A stretch of DNA of 64,000 bases from an uncultured Eubacteriales bacterium (GCA_910577755.1 CAJTNL010000003.1:62001-126000); one strand, 5' to 3'. Shown: positions 19,849 through 29,307, counted from the first letter of the stretch. Notes: a model not told the origin generated them from the letters alone. Made by a program: numbers and translations.

Positions 19849-19884
19849 AAAAGAGCTGTCTTATTTTTTTAAGACAGCTCTTTT
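19849..19884. terminator. Bidirectional terminator between thi operon and ABC-F gene
   Basis: A perfect 15-bp stem (19849-19863 with 19870-19884, core GAGCTGTCTTA) with a loop of T, flanked by A and T runs. It serves the convergent thi operon and ABC-F gene. The 200 bases before it hold no supported gene. Confidence 0.88.
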
Positions 19885-19935
19885 ATTGATACATCATATC
19901 TGTATTATGAGGCATATGTAATACAGATATATCAT

Positions 19936-21528
19936 TTAATTTTTTCCCATTGCCTCCAGATATTCATCAAATGTAGTCATTCTATCAATAATACCATCCT
20001 CCGTAATTTCAATAATACGGTTTGCAATGGTCTGCACAAACTGATGGTCATGAGAAGCAAACAACAAAATGCCTTTAAAGTCAATAAGACCGTTATTTAC
20101 AGCGGTAATTGACTCCAAATCTAAATGATTGGTCGGTTGATCCAATACCAAAACATTAGAACCATACATCATCATACGAGACAGCATACAGCGTACTTTT
20201 TCACCGCCGGACAGCACATTTACCGGCTTTAATACATCATCTCCGGAGAATAGCATTTTGCCTAAAAAGCCACGCAGATAAGTTTCTGTTGTATCTTGTG
20301 CGTATTGCTCCAGCCATTTGATGATACTATCATTACAATCCTGAAAATATTTTGAATTATCTTTGGGAAAATAAGATTGCGTCGTACTGACTCCCCATTT
20401 ATAAGAACCTTCATTTGGCTCTAGCTCACCCATTAAAATTTGGAACAACGTTGTATTGGCAATGTCATTACCCCCTACAAACGCTATTTTATCACCTTTA
20501 TTTACCCGAAACGAAACCTTATTCAGCACTTTGACGCCATCCACTGTTTTGGAAATATCCTCAACAGCCAAAATCTCTTTACCTGGCTCGCGTTCCATTT
20601 GGAAACCCACATACGGATAACGGCGGGTGGATGCAGGCATTTCTTCCACGCTTAACTTTTCAATCAATTTCTTACGGGAGGTTGCCTGCTTTGATTTTGA
20701 CTTATTGGCTGAAAATCGCTGGATAAAATTTTGCAGTTCTTTTATTTTATCCTCATTCTTTTTATTCTGATCACGCATTACACGCTGCATCAATTGACTA
20801 GACTCATACCAAAAATCATAATTACCAACATACAGTTTAATTTTATTAAAGTCAATATCCACAATGTGCGTACAGACATTATTTAAAAAATGACGATCAT
20901 GAGATACTACAATAACAGTACCTAGATAATCCATTAAAAAATCCTCCAGCCAATTAATGGACTTAATATCTAAACCGTTGGTAGGCTCATCTAAAAGAAT
21001 AATATCCGGTTGACCGAATAATGCCCGTGCCAACAGTACCTTCACCTTTTCACTTTCGGCTAAAGCGCTCATCTGTATATACAGCAAATCTGTTTCCAAA
21101 CCAAGACCTTGCAGTAACTTTCCTGCATCTGTTTCTGCGTCCCAGCCGTTCATCTCCGCAAACTCTGCTTCCAGCTCTGCCGCTATGTGACCATCCTCCT
21201 CACTGAAATCCGGTTTTGCATACAACTCGTCCTTTTGCTTCATCACTTCATAAAGACGCTGATTCCCTTGCATAATGGTATCTAAAACTGTAAATTCCTC
21301 ATAAGCAAAGTGATCCTGTTTTAATACCGACATTCTGCATTTAGCATCAATCGCAATTTCTCCCTTTCTCGGCTCCAGCTCACCCGATAGTACCTTTAAA
21401 AATGTTGATTTTCCTGCTCCATTAGCTCCTATTACACCGTAACAATTACCCGGCGTAAATAATAACTGAACATGAGAAAATAAGTCCTGACCACTAAAGC
21501 CTACACTTACATCAGACACTGTAATCAT
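19936..21528 (-). CDS. ABC-F family ATPase, asymmetric sites (YkpA/YbiT-like)
   Basis: The 530-residue protein has two ABC modules and no membrane domain, hence a ribosome-associated ABC-F factor. The first Walker A is intact (GANGAGKST, about 36-44) and the second signature LSGGEKVR is intact. The other half is degraded: the second Walker A reads GGNDIANTTL without the Lys-Ser/Thr, and the first signature reads SALAESEK. The two intact elements would pair in one composite site. A charged linker with KSKSKQATSRKKLIEKL joins the modules. ABC-F proteins modulate translation at the ribosomal E site; some give antibiotic protection, but nothing here shows that. Confidence 0.88.
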   Translation of the reverse strand: MITVSDVSVGFSGQDLFSHVQLLFTPGNCYGVIGANGAGKSTFLKVLSGELEPRKGEIAIDAKCRMSVLKQDHFAYEEFTVLDTIMQGNQRLYEVMKQKDELYAKPDFSEEDGHIAAELEAEFAEMNGWDAETDAGKLLQGLGLETDLLYIQMSALAESEKVKVLLARALFGQPDIILLDEPTNGLDIKSINWLEDFLMDYLGTVIVVSHDRHFLNNVCTHIVDIDFNKIKLYVGNYDFWYESSQLMQRVMRDQNKKNEDKIKELQNFIQRFSANKSKSKQATSRKKLIEKLSVEEMPASTRRYPYVGFQMEREPGKEILAVEDISKTVDGVKVLNKVSFRVNKGDKIAFVGGNDIANTTLFQILMGELEPNEGSYKWGVSTTQSYFPKDNSKYFQDCNDSIIKWLEQYAQDTTETYLRGFLGKMLFSGDDVLKPVNVLSGGEKVRCMLSRMMMYGSNVLVLDQPTNHLDLESITAVNNGLIDFKGILLFASHDHQFVQTIANRIIEITEDGIIDRMTTFDEYLEAMGKN

Positions 21529-21587
21529 GTTGCCTCCATTATTGTTTAAATTGTTTTCTATTTATTCTAATTTTATTATAACATAGT

Positions 21588-22913
21588 TTACTCGTTTGCA
21601 AAAATAGATTCATCTTTTTTATTTCTATAAATAGTCTTTGTAACTACAATCGTATGTCTGCGTTCAAATAAATTATTCAATAGTGCATAGTAACTCCCTG
21701 GAGTAACTATACCGCTGACATCTAAAACATCAATACCCGCAGAACCTGTAATGTAATCAGCCAGCTTTACACAATTGGTATTAATAGAAAAGTAGGTTTT
21801 AAAAGCTCCCGACTTTACCTTAAAAATCTTTGCACCCGTAGCTTTTACTAACTCGCTGGCGGCATCCTTACAAGCTTGATTTTCAGGCAGCAGACCATTC
21901 TGCACTTGCTCATACCTTGTTTGCCATGGTATAGAAACTCCCATAATTTCTGTAATCTTTTCCTCCACCTTTCTTCTTTGCGCATCAGAAAGACAGAGTC
22001 CAAATCCAACTAATATCTTATTTTCAAAATTAAGACAATGACAGATATATGGTTCTCTGGGCGCTTTTACAATCGTTCCCTGACTAAACATACCAAAACA
22101 TTTGTGCTCTGTTTCATCGTATGCCCCATAGGAATACACCGTATCGCCATAACAGAGATCGGCATGCCCAAACTCATTGAGATTTTCTCCACATAAATGA
22201 ATGAACACTTCCAAATCAACACGTTCCTGTCCTTCAGGCGCGTTTATCTCTTGAATCATATCATCTTTGACGTTGTGTTCTCTAAAGTATTGATTAAATT
22301 TTGTCATTAATCGGGAGGGGATAAATGCCGTTATATAAACAGGCAGTGGAATACGGACTCTTTTACTTATTGGATTGCCACGAATTTCCCACTGATAAAC
22401 TTCCGAAAAAAAGTCAAATAACGCCGTTATACCATAGAAAATCATATAGATACCCACTAAACGCAGTACTGTCGTACTCCGCATAAATGGATTGATAAAT
22501 AAAATAATCGCAAATCCAAGAGATAGCAGAGAAATAACACCGCTAATGAAACGTCCCTCAGAATATTTAATCAGCGCATAGATCCAGATAACTCCTCTTA
22601 TAATACCAATACATAAAAACCATAAAGCGAAAATCCATGTGTAAGATATAATATAAAACCATGATAAAACGAATAAACTGCCGGCTACTACACAATAGGC
22701 CATCCCAACGCATATACCCTGTAATGTCTTGTGTTTCATTACAACACCAACAGCGTGCGTAATACCTGCAACCGCTATAGCAAAAGCAACGCCCTCCATA
22801 AGCACACGGGAAGCTAAATCGTGATCAATTAAAATAAAAATACCAATCCCAATAAACAAAACGGATGTCAGTAATAAAAGGAAAGGATTTATCATTTTGG
22901 CTTTCATATTCAT
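21588..22913 (-). CDS. DUF308 membrane domain fused to a permuted papain-like domain
   Basis: The 441-residue protein has six hydrophobic helices in its first 170 residues, in the repeated pattern of DUF308/HdeD-type proteins. The remaining 270 residues are soluble: VFIHLCGENLNEFGHADLCYGD puts a His at 250, and INTNCVKLADYITG puts a Cys at 381, the order and context (GH then NC) of circularly permuted NlpC/P60-like and DUF4105-like cysteine hydrolases. I infer a membrane-tethered hydrolase or transferase; substrate unknown. AAGGGGG lies 7 bases before the ATG. It sits 38 bases downstream of a small membrane protein gene, probably in one operon. Confidence 0.65.
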   Translation of the reverse strand: MNMKAKMINPFLLLLTSVLFIGIGIFILIDHDLASRVLMEGVAFAIAVAGITHAVGVVMKHKTLQGICVGMAYCVVAGSLFVLSWFYIISYTWIFALWFLCIGIIRGVIWIYALIKYSEGRFISGVISLLSLGFAIILFINPFMRSTTVLRLVGIYMIFYGITALFDFFSEVYQWEIRGNPISKRVRIPLPVYITAFIPSRLMTKFNQYFREHNVKDDMIQEINAPEGQERVDLEVFIHLCGENLNEFGHADLCYGDTVYSYGAYDETEHKCFGMFSQGTIVKAPREPYICHCLNFENKILVGFGLCLSDAQRRKVEEKITEIMGVSIPWQTRYEQVQNGLLPENQACKDAASELVKATGAKIFKVKSGAFKTYFSINTNCVKLADYITGSAGIDVLDVSGIVTPGSYYALLNNLFERRHTIVVTKTIYRNKKDESIFANE

Positions 22914-22951
22914 TCAGCATCCCCCTTAAAAACGGCATAAATGATAATGCG

Positions 22952-23125
22952 TTATTCTCTCCAACTGGAAAATGCAAAATAAAATCCAAATACTCCCAGA
23001 ATAATAGCCGCAGCCGCACAACAAATAGAAGCAGTCTCTAAGGAATAAAATGGACTTATAAAAGCCCCCCCTACGATACATACAATTGAAGTTCCAAAGA
23101 AAACCCATGCAATTTTTTCTGCCAT
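22952..23125 (-). CDS. Small two-helix membrane protein (57 residues)
   Basis: A short frame starting MAEKIAWVFFGTSIVCIVGG and ending FAFSSWRE, with hydrophobic segments at about 5-21 and 30-51. A GGAAG site lies about 8 bases upstream of the ATG, and it fills the gap between rsmA and the DUF308 fusion gene on the same strand, 16 bases after the rsmA stop. No family is recognised. Competing frames in this stretch lack a ribosome-binding site. Confidence 0.6.
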   Translation of the reverse strand: MAEKIAWVFFGTSIVCIVGGAFISPFYSLETASICCAAAAIILGVFGFYFAFSSWRE

Positions 23126-23141
23126 GCCAACACTTCCTCTA

Positions 23142-23999
23142 TCACCTAAATAATAGATTGCACAATGTACTAAACTGCTCCATCGTTAACTGCTCCGCTC
23201 GAGCAGTAGTTGGAATATTAGCTTGCTGTAATGTGCAAGCAATTTCATCCTTTGGCTTACTAAGTCCTGCATATAAAGAATTCAATACCGTTTTTCTTCG
23301 CTGTCCAAAAGCGGCTCTGACTAATTGAAAAAACTGCTTTTCATCTGTTTGCAGCTCCACCGGAGGTTCTCTGCGAATATCCAGCCTCATTACCGCTGAA
23401 TCAACCTTAGGTACAGGAAAAAAACAATCTCTGGAAACATCAAATAAAATTTGTGGATTGCTGTAATATTGCACTGCAACACTGACTGCACCGCAGGCAC
23501 GTGTACCAGGATGCGCACAAATACGAACAGCCGCCTCCTTTTGTACCATAACCGTCAAAGATTCCACCGGCAGCCGTTCCTCTAACAATCTCATAATCAC
23601 AGGCGATGTAATGTAATAAGGAAGATTGGCGCACACCAAAACCTCTAGACCAGAAAATTCATTTTTAATTAATTGATGTAAATTTACTTCCATAACATCT
23701 GCCTGTATTACTTTTATATGGTTAAAATCAGCCAGTGTTTCAGCCAAAACAGCCGGTAAACGTTTATCAATTTCAATGGCTACCACCTTACAAGCACGTT
23801 TTGCCAGTTCTCTTGTTAAAACACCAAAACCAGGCCCAATTTCAATAATCCCTTTTGTTTGATCTGCCCCACTGGCCTCAGCCATTTGCGGACAAATTTC
23901 AGGATCAATTAAAAAATTTTGCCCCAATGCTTTTGAAAACTGAAAGCCGTGACGTGATAACAAACGTTTCACCGTATGAATATCTGATAAATTGTTCAT
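23142..23999 (-). CDS. rsmA: 16S rRNA dimethyladenosine transferase RsmA (KsgA)
   Basis: The 285-residue methyltransferase has the family features GFQFSKALGQNFLIDPEI, the SAM-binding IIEIGPGFGVLTREL, and motif IV NLPYYITSPVIM. It dimethylates two adjacent adenines near the 3' end of 16S rRNA during small-subunit assembly. The ATG is preceded by GGAGG. The stop is followed by the small membrane protein gene, suggesting co-transcription. Confidence 0.96.
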   Translation of the reverse strand: MNNLSDIHTVKRLLSRHGFQFSKALGQNFLIDPEICPQMAEASGADQTKGIIEIGPGFGVLTRELAKRACKVVAIEIDKRLPAVLAETLADFNHIKVIQADVMEVNLHQLIKNEFSGLEVLVCANLPYYITSPVIMRLLEERLPVESLTVMVQKEAAVRICAHPGTRACGAVSVAVQYYSNPQILFDVSRDCFFPVPKVDSAVMRLDIRREPPVELQTDEKQFFQLVRAAFGQRRKTVLNSLYAGLSKPKDEIACTLQQANIPTTARAEQLTMEQFSTLCNLLFR

Positions 24000-24118
24000 G
24001 TACTCCTCCGATAAGATTATATCATGACATTTTTATGACAATATGGTTATTATATACTAATAGCTCTGTACAAACAAGGAGAAAAAGAGCATCGTACAGT
24101 TTATTTTTATTAGCTTTT

Positions 24119-24463
24119 TTACAGAATAAAGCCTAGCAGCTCCTGTACTGCAAAAGCAGTCACAACTGCACTAACTGCAACCAACAGCAAACTGCGTTTC
24201 AAATACGCCAAAGCCAGAGCAACCACCAAACCTGCCAAACCTCCTAAAAAGTGAAGCAGCGAGAAACCGTTTTCAGAAGCGGTGGAAAATAAAATTGCCG
24301 GAAAGGTCATAGCACCCAATACCGCATAAGGTACATACGCCAAAAAAGACTTGATAAACTGATTTTCAATGGTTTTACGAAAAATGACAAGAGGCAACAT
24401 TCTAGGTAAATAAGTTCCCAGAACCATAATAAAAATACTGATGAGGACATAAGTATAATTCAT
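24119..24463 (-). CDS. azlD: AzlD family branched-chain amino acid transport subunit
   Basis: The 114-residue protein has four hydrophobic helices and the AzlD pattern TYLPRMLPLVIFRKT followed by FLAYVPYAVLGAMTFPAIL. AzlD works with AzlC as a branched-chain amino acid exporter. Its start overlaps the azlC stop by 4 bases (ATGA). Confidence 0.93.
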   Translation of the reverse strand: MNYTYVLISIFIMVLGTYLPRMLPLVIFRKTIENQFIKSFLAYVPYAVLGAMTFPAILFSTASENGFSLLHFLGGLAGLVVALALAYLKRSLLLVAVSAVVTAFAVQELLGFIL

Positions 24464-25191
24464 GCTGACTTGTCCTCCTTAACTGGAAATTTCCATGCGG
24501 CAAAAGCAGAAGCCACCACTGCACAAATAATGATAACCCAGCCACTGGATAATCGGTTTAAAACAGGTGTCCAATAAAAAAGACAGCTAATGGCAACCGC
24601 AATCGTAATAACAATTGCAATTGTCTTATTTTTACGTGCCGGTGGAATAATAATTGAAATAAACATACCATAAATAGCAATTCCAAGCGCACTGCGAATA
24701 GTCGCCGGCAAAAAGCCTGTTACTGTAGCGCCCAGCATTGTACCTGTAAACCAGCCTAAATACGGCATCAGTATTAAACCTGATAAATACTTTGCACCAA
24801 TTTTTCTCTCTTGTTGAGAGGCTACTGCAAACACTTCATCAGTAATACCAAAAGATAAAACAACACGCTCAATACTTTTCATCTTTTTTTCAATTTTTTG
24901 AGAAAGAGATAATGACATTAATAAATAACGAATATTGATTATAAAAGTAGTAATTGCAATTTCTATATACATACCAGACGAAATGATAAGCGCTATGCCT
25001 GCAAACTGACCTGTACCACTGAAACATACCAGTGAAATAAGTCCTGCTACCCAAGGGGGAAACCCTCCTTCCAGTACAGCCATACCAAATGTAAAAGCAA
25101 CCGAAAGATAACCTAAACAAATTGGAATACCGTCCCTGAAACCTTTACGAAAAGTATAACAAGAATGCTCTTGAGTTTCTCTATGCAACAT
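24460..25191 (-). CDS. azlC: AzlC family branched-chain amino acid exporter
   Basis: The 243-residue integral membrane protein has the AzlC N-terminus GFRDGIPICLGYLSVAFTFG, then SGTGQFAGIALI and INIRYLLMSLSLSQ, and about six to seven helices. AzlC/AzlD export branched-chain amino acids. It follows leuB by about 65 bases, separated by a modest hairpin, so it may be transcribed with the leucine genes, which fits its substrate. GAGAGGG lies about 9 bases before the ATG. Confidence 0.94.
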   Translation of the reverse strand: MLHRETQEHSCYTFRKGFRDGIPICLGYLSVAFTFGMAVLEGGFPPWVAGLISLVCFSGTGQFAGIALIISSGMYIEIAITTFIINIRYLLMSLSLSQKIEKKMKSIERVVLSFGITDEVFAVASQQERKIGAKYLSGLILMPYLGWFTGTMLGATVTGFLPATIRSALGIAIYGMFISIIIPPARKNKTIAIVITIAVAISCLFYWTPVLNRLSSGWVIIICAVVASAFAAWKFPVKEDKSA

Positions 25192-25218
25192 TGATCAATC
25201 ACCCTCTCCCTAACGCAG

Positions 25219-25252
25219 AGAAAAGCTTCAGACAAACAGCTGAAGCTTTTCT
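25219..25252. terminator. Hairpin between leuB and azlC
   Basis: A 13-bp stem (AGAAAAGCTTCAG / CTGAAGCTTTTCT) with an 8-base loop. The T run lies inside the stem, so termination may be partial and read-through into azlC is likely. Confidence 0.6.
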
Positions 25253-25258
25253 AATTCA

Positions 25259-26329
25259 TTACAGCAATTCACAAACAAGGTCGCCCATTTCTGAACAATT
25301 AACTAATTGCGTACCCTCTGTATAAATATCCGGTGTACGCGCCTTGGTCAATACTTCGGCTACAGCCGTCTCAATCGCTTTCGCTGCTTGCGGCTCACCT
25401 AATGTATACCGGAGCATCATAGCCACAGATAAGATGGTCGCCAGCGGATTTGCTTTACCTGTACCAGCTATATCCGGCGCACTGCCGTGAATCGGCTCAT
25501 AGAGACCAAACTGATTTTTTCCCAAACTGGCAGAAGCCAACATTCCAATAGAACCACTGATCATTGACGCTTCATCAGAAAGAATATCGCCAAAAATATT
25601 TGAGGTTAGAATAACATCAAATTGTTTTGGATTACGCACCAGCTGCATAGCACAGTTATCTACATACATATGCTCCAAGGCAACATCAGGATATTCCTGT
25701 GATACCCGAATCACTGTTTCTCTCCATAAACGGGAAGATTCCAATACATTGGCTTTATCCACACTGCAAAGACTTTTATTACGTTTTTGCGCCATTTCAA
25801 AGCCAATATGCGCAATACGTTCTACCTCAGTCACCGAATAACGCTCTGTATCATAAGCAGATTCGACACTATCAACAGTATTTCTTCCTCTCTGACCAAA
25901 ATAAATACCGCCTGTCAGCTCACGTACTACCAAAATATCCAACGCATCTCCTATAATTTCTTCTTTTAATGGAGAGGCAGATCGTAACGGTTCAAAAATA
26001 ACGGCAGGACGCAAGTTTGCATATAGCCCCAATGCACTACGGATACCCAAAAGACCTGTCTCTGGTCTTCGATTGCCCGGCATAGAATCCCATTTTGGTC
26101 CGCCCACCGCTCCCAGAAGCACTGCATCAGACGCTTGACAAGCATCGATTGTTTGCTGCGGCAATGGTATACCTGTGGCATCTATTGCGGCTCCGCCAAT
26201 ATACTCTTCTTGATAATTGATCCGAACATGATACTTTTCAGTAACTTTATTTAAAACCTTGATTGCCTGGTCTACAATTTCAGGACCAATTCCATCACCT
26301 TTGAGAACTGTAATCTGATATGTTTTCAT
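25259..26329 (-). CDS. leuB: 3-isopropylmalate dehydrogenase
   Basis: The 356-residue protein is the family length. It starts [23 protein letters not shown] and has GAVGGPKWD, the substrate-binding [10 protein letters not shown], and [26 protein letters not shown] with [12 protein letters not shown]. It oxidises and decarboxylates 3-isopropylmalate in leucine synthesis with NAD+. It lies 44 bases downstream of leuA behind the Leu T-box. The isomerase genes leuC and leuD, which usually sit between leuA and leuB, are not in the window. Confidence 0.97.
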   Translation of the reverse strand: MKTYQITVLKGDGIGPEIVDQAIKVLNKVTEKYHVRINYQEEYIGGAAIDATGIPLPQQTIDACQASDAVLLGAVGGPKWDSMPGNRRPETGLLGIRSALGLYANLRPAVIFEPLRSASPLKEEIIGDALDILVVRELTGGIYFGQRGRNTVDSVESAYDTERYSVTEVERIAHIGFEMAQKRNKSLCSVDKANVLESSRLWRETVIRVSQEYPDVALEHMYVDNCAMQLVRNPKQFDVILTSNIFGDILSDEASMISGSIGMLASASLGKNQFGLYEPIHGSAPDIAGTGKANPLATILSVAMMLRYTLGEPQAAKAIETAVAEVLTKARTPDIYTEGTQLVNCSEMGDLVCELL

Positions 26330-26373
26330 AATATACTCCTTTTATTCCTTTCAATAGGATGGTAAAACTGCAC

Positions 26374-28056
26374 CTATTTTTGCGCACGGTTGATAGCGCA
26401 AATAATACCTTTAATAGAAGCCAAACTAATATTGCTGTCAAAACCCACGCCAAAGCTAATTGCACCTTTTGGACCTTCCAATTGAATATAAGAAACTGCT
26501 TTGGAATTTGCGCCTTCTGAAATTGCATGTTCGCTATAAGAAACGAATTTATAGTCTGTAATGCCAACAGACTTCAATGCATTAAAAAAGGCATCAACAG
26601 GACCGTTTCCAAGACCTGTAATCATATGGTCCTCATTCTCAAAACGCAGATCCCCTTCAAAATGCACCACCGTTTCATTATCAGCGTCATTTTCCTCATG
26701 AATTTTATAGGTTTTTAAATTATAAGGCTTATTTATTTTTAAATACTCATTTTCAAATATTTCTAAAATTTCTTTAGGCAAAATCTCTCTACCGGCTTTG
26801 TCGCAAGCAGCTTTGACCAGCCTGCCAAACTCCGGATGCATTTCCTTTGGTATTTGGTAACCAAAAATCTGCTGCATAATAAATGCCGCTCCACCTTTGC
26901 CCGACTGGCTGTTGATACGAATAATCGGCTCATACTGTCGGCCCAAATCTGCCGGATCAATCGGAAGATAAGGTACTTGCCAGTATTTTGAATGATGCTT
27001 TTTCATATAGTCAACACCTTTATTGATAGCATCCTGATGAGAACCGGAAAATGCAGTAAAGACAAGTTTGCCTGCATACGGATGACGCTCATGTACTTTC
27101 ATTTCGGTACATTGCTCATAAATTTCTTTGATATGATTAATTTCAGAAAAATCTAAGCCAGGGTCAACACCCTGTGTATACATATTCATTGCCAGATTCA
27201 TAATATCGGCATTACCTGTACGCTCTCCGTTACCAAATAACGTACCCTCTACACGGTCGGCTCCCGCTAATAAACCCATCTCCGTAGCAGCGGTTGCAGT
27301 ACCTCTGTCATTATGCGGATGCAGACTGATAATCGCACAAGCCCTCCCCTTTAAATGCCGACAAAAATATTCAATCTGGTCTGCGTGCTGGTTTGGCATC
27401 ATACCCTCCACGGTATTAGGTAAATTTAAAATCACCTTACGCTCGGGAGTGGTTTCCAATACCTCAAGTACTTTATCGCAAATTAACACAGCATTGTCCA
27501 TTTCAGTACCTGAAAAGCTTTCAGGAGAATACTCAAAACGGATATTAGCTCCTGTTTTGGCAACCTCTTGCTCAGTCAATTCTTTAATTAGCTTTGCACC
27601 TTCTATTGCAATATCAATAACGCCCTGCATATCTGTATCGAATACTACTTTGCGCTGCAAGGTAGATGTAGAATTATAAAAATGTATAATCACATTTTTT
27701 GCACCGCTGATTGCCTCAAAGGTCTTTTGAATTAAATGGGATCTTGCCTGTACCAACACCTGAATTGTTACATCGTCTGGAATCAAATTACGGTCAATCA
27801 ATGCACGTAAAATCTCATATTCTGTTTCCGAGGCAGACGGAAACCCCACTTCAATTTCTTTAAATCCAATGTCTACCAACGTTTTGAAAAAGAGTAATTT
27901 TTCTTCTAAATTCATTGGATTGACAAGTGCTTGATTACCGTCTCTCAAATCCACACTGCACCAAATCGGTGCTTTTTCAATCACTTTATTCGGCCATTGG
28001 CGTTCCGGCAAAGAAACTGGATGAAACGGAATATATTTTTGAAACCCTTGTTCCAT
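26374..28056 (-). CDS. leuA: 2-isopropylmalate synthase, yeast-type
   Basis: The 560-residue protein belongs to the longer LeuA class (type found in yeast and many Actinobacteria/Firmicutes): MEQGFQKYIPFHPVSLPERQWP, then WCSVDLRDGNQALVNPM with the catalytic metal-binding Asp, HPHNDRGTATAATEM, and GNGERTGNADIM. The C-terminal leucine-sensing LeuA dimer domain (about 430-555) is present, so feedback inhibition by leucine is expected. It catalyses the first committed step of leucine synthesis. Transcription is controlled by the T-box leader directly upstream. Confidence 0.96.
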   Translation of the reverse strand: MEQGFQKYIPFHPVSLPERQWPNKVIEKAPIWCSVDLRDGNQALVNPMNLEEKLLFFKTLVDIGFKEIEVGFPSASETEYEILRALIDRNLIPDDVTIQVLVQARSHLIQKTFEAISGAKNVIIHFYNSTSTLQRKVVFDTDMQGVIDIAIEGAKLIKELTEQEVAKTGANIRFEYSPESFSGTEMDNAVLICDKVLEVLETTPERKVILNLPNTVEGMMPNQHADQIEYFCRHLKGRACAIISLHPHNDRGTATAATEMGLLAGADRVEGTLFGNGERTGNADIMNLAMNMYTQGVDPGLDFSEINHIKEIYEQCTEMKVHERHPYAGKLVFTAFSGSHQDAINKGVDYMKKHHSKYWQVPYLPIDPADLGRQYEPIIRINSQSGKGGAAFIMQQIFGYQIPKEMHPEFGRLVKAACDKAGREILPKEILEIFENEYLKINKPYNLKTYKIHEENDADNETVVHFEGDLRFENEDHMITGLGNGPVDAFFNALKSVGITDYKFVSYSEHAISEGANSKAVSYIQLEGPKGAISFGVGFDSNISLASIKGIICAINRAQK

Positions 28057-28099
28057 AGCAATCCTCTCCTACTGTTAAATTTAAAATAATCTTGTAAAC

Positions 28100-28139
28100 A
28101 AAAAGTCCCGAACAGCAACAAATCGTTGATGTTCGGGAC
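28100..28139 (-). terminator. T-box-controlled terminator of the leu operon
   Basis: On the minus strand, GTCCCGAACA pairs with TGTTCGGGAC (28139-28130 with 28114-28105) and is followed by TTTTTG. The 5' half overlaps the end of the antiterminator region, as required for T-box attenuation. Confidence 0.93.
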
Positions 28140-28380
28140 GAATATACCATTCGTGATACCACCCAAATTCAGTTTATGCTCACGCAATAAACCCTTATAA
28201 TCTCCAACAAGATTGGGCATATAACGTTGCCAAACGTCCTCTTCTATGGTTTGTTACATCAAAAAGGAAACTCCGGGATGAGCTATACATATCAGGTACG
28301 ATATCAACTTTCACCAGCCGTTGACTCTCTGCAATCCTACTCCAGATATCTTATTCCCTTCAAAGTTTTTAGAGTAATCT
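28100..28380 (-). promoter_or_regulatory. Leucine T-box riboswitch
   Basis: The minus strand carries the T-box sequence TGGGTGGTATCACG (28165-28152), the terminator after it, and a long Stem I with GGAGTAGGATTGCAGAGAG and GCTGGTGAAAG elements. The triplet in the specifier position reads CTC (28282-28280), followed by A and TCCCGGAG that pairs back to Stem I. CTC encodes leucine, which matches the downstream leuA-leuB genes. Uncharged tRNA-Leu is expected to allow read-through. Confidence 0.93.
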
Positions 28381-28412
28381 GAAAATTCAGATATATTTAT
28401 TTATTATATCAT

Positions 28413-28442
28413 ATTATACGCACAATCCTTTTGATTTGTCAA
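28413..28442 (-). promoter_or_regulatory. Promoter of the leu operon
   Basis: On the minus strand TTGACA (28442-28437), an 18-base spacer and TATAAT (28418-28413): both hexamers match consensus exactly. Start of transcription would be just before the T-box Stem I. Confidence 0.85.
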
Positions 28443-28490
28443 GAATTAAATTGAAGCCTTATCTTAAAACAATGATGTTTAATAAAATAA

Positions 28491-29186
28491 CTACTCTTCT
28501 TCCCTTGTAAAAAGACGATTCGCAGCTTCTCTTGCAAAATCAATGACCGCATACTCGCAGCCCTGTCTTTGTTCTCTAGGGGGTATCGTATCATATACTT
28601 CCACTACCATAGAGCGCATCCAGAGTCCCGGCGTAATACGCAAAGAATATCCGTGTCCCGGTTCCGTCATCCAATCGTAAAACGGCGCCCTCGGCAATCC
28701 ATATGCCGACAGAATCGCCATAATCGTACCACCATGCACCATCAAAACAGCTGATGTTTCTCCGGTACTCATCATATGCTGTACCAACTGTTCAAACGCC
28801 ATACATACGCGTTGCATAAAATGACCGCCGTCCTCTCCACCGGGCGGTGTTATTGATGAACCGCTTTCTATCCATTTTATAAAATCCGGGTCATGCTCTA
28901 ACTCTTTTGCTGATTTACCCTCCCATCTACCAAAATCACATTCTTTCAATGCTTCTATCACCGTTGGCTGCGCATCTGGATAAATCCATTTCAAACTATC
29001 TATACAGCGACTTAACGGACTGGTATAGTATGTCTCTGCATAGGGATAACTATGCTCTGCAAGTAACTGCCTAAGCTGCATTATACCCTCTTGCGCTAAA
29101 GGAGAATCTGTCACTCCAATATACTGACCTAACAGGTTACCCTCAGATGTACCGTGTCGAATAAGATGTATGGTATAAGATTTCAT
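28491..29186 (-). CDS. Histidine phosphatase family protein (phosphoglycerate-mutase-like)
   Basis: The frame is open further upstream, but the protein family begins at MKSYTIHLIRHGTSEGN, whose ATG at 29186 has TAGGAG ten bases upstream; this gives 231 residues. The catalytic RHG (about residue 9), a second Arg in TSPLSRCIDS, the Glu in ECDFGRWEGKS and the late HGG motif (VLMVHGGTIMAIL) are present. These enzymes dephosphorylate small molecules such as alpha-ribazole phosphate or sugar phosphates; the substrate here is not shown. It is divergent from the XRE regulator gene. Confidence 0.9.
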   Translation of the reverse strand: MKSYTIHLIRHGTSEGNLLGQYIGVTDSPLAQEGIMQLRQLLAEHSYPYAETYYTSPLSRCIDSLKWIYPDAQPTVIEALKECDFGRWEGKSAKELEHDPDFIKWIESGSSITPPGGEDGGHFMQRVCMAFEQLVQHMMSTGETSAVLMVHGGTIMAILSAYGLPRAPFYDWMTEPGHGYSLRITPGLWMRSMVVEVYDTIPPREQRQGCEYAVIDFAREAANRLFTREEE

Positions 29187-29307
29187 ATAATTAGCTCCTA
29201 TTTTCCAAAAATTACGAAAGATAATCTCTTTACAAACTGTTGTATTTATTGTATGATTTACAATGTGTTGACAGATTTTAAAACTATATATTAAAAGGAG
29301 GGGCCGT

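Noticed and set aside
10916..19884. Two terminators sharing an AAAAGAGCTGT arm (10916-10955 and 19849-19884)
   Set aside because: Only the arm word is shared and loops differ; similar GC-rich arms arise independently in terminators.
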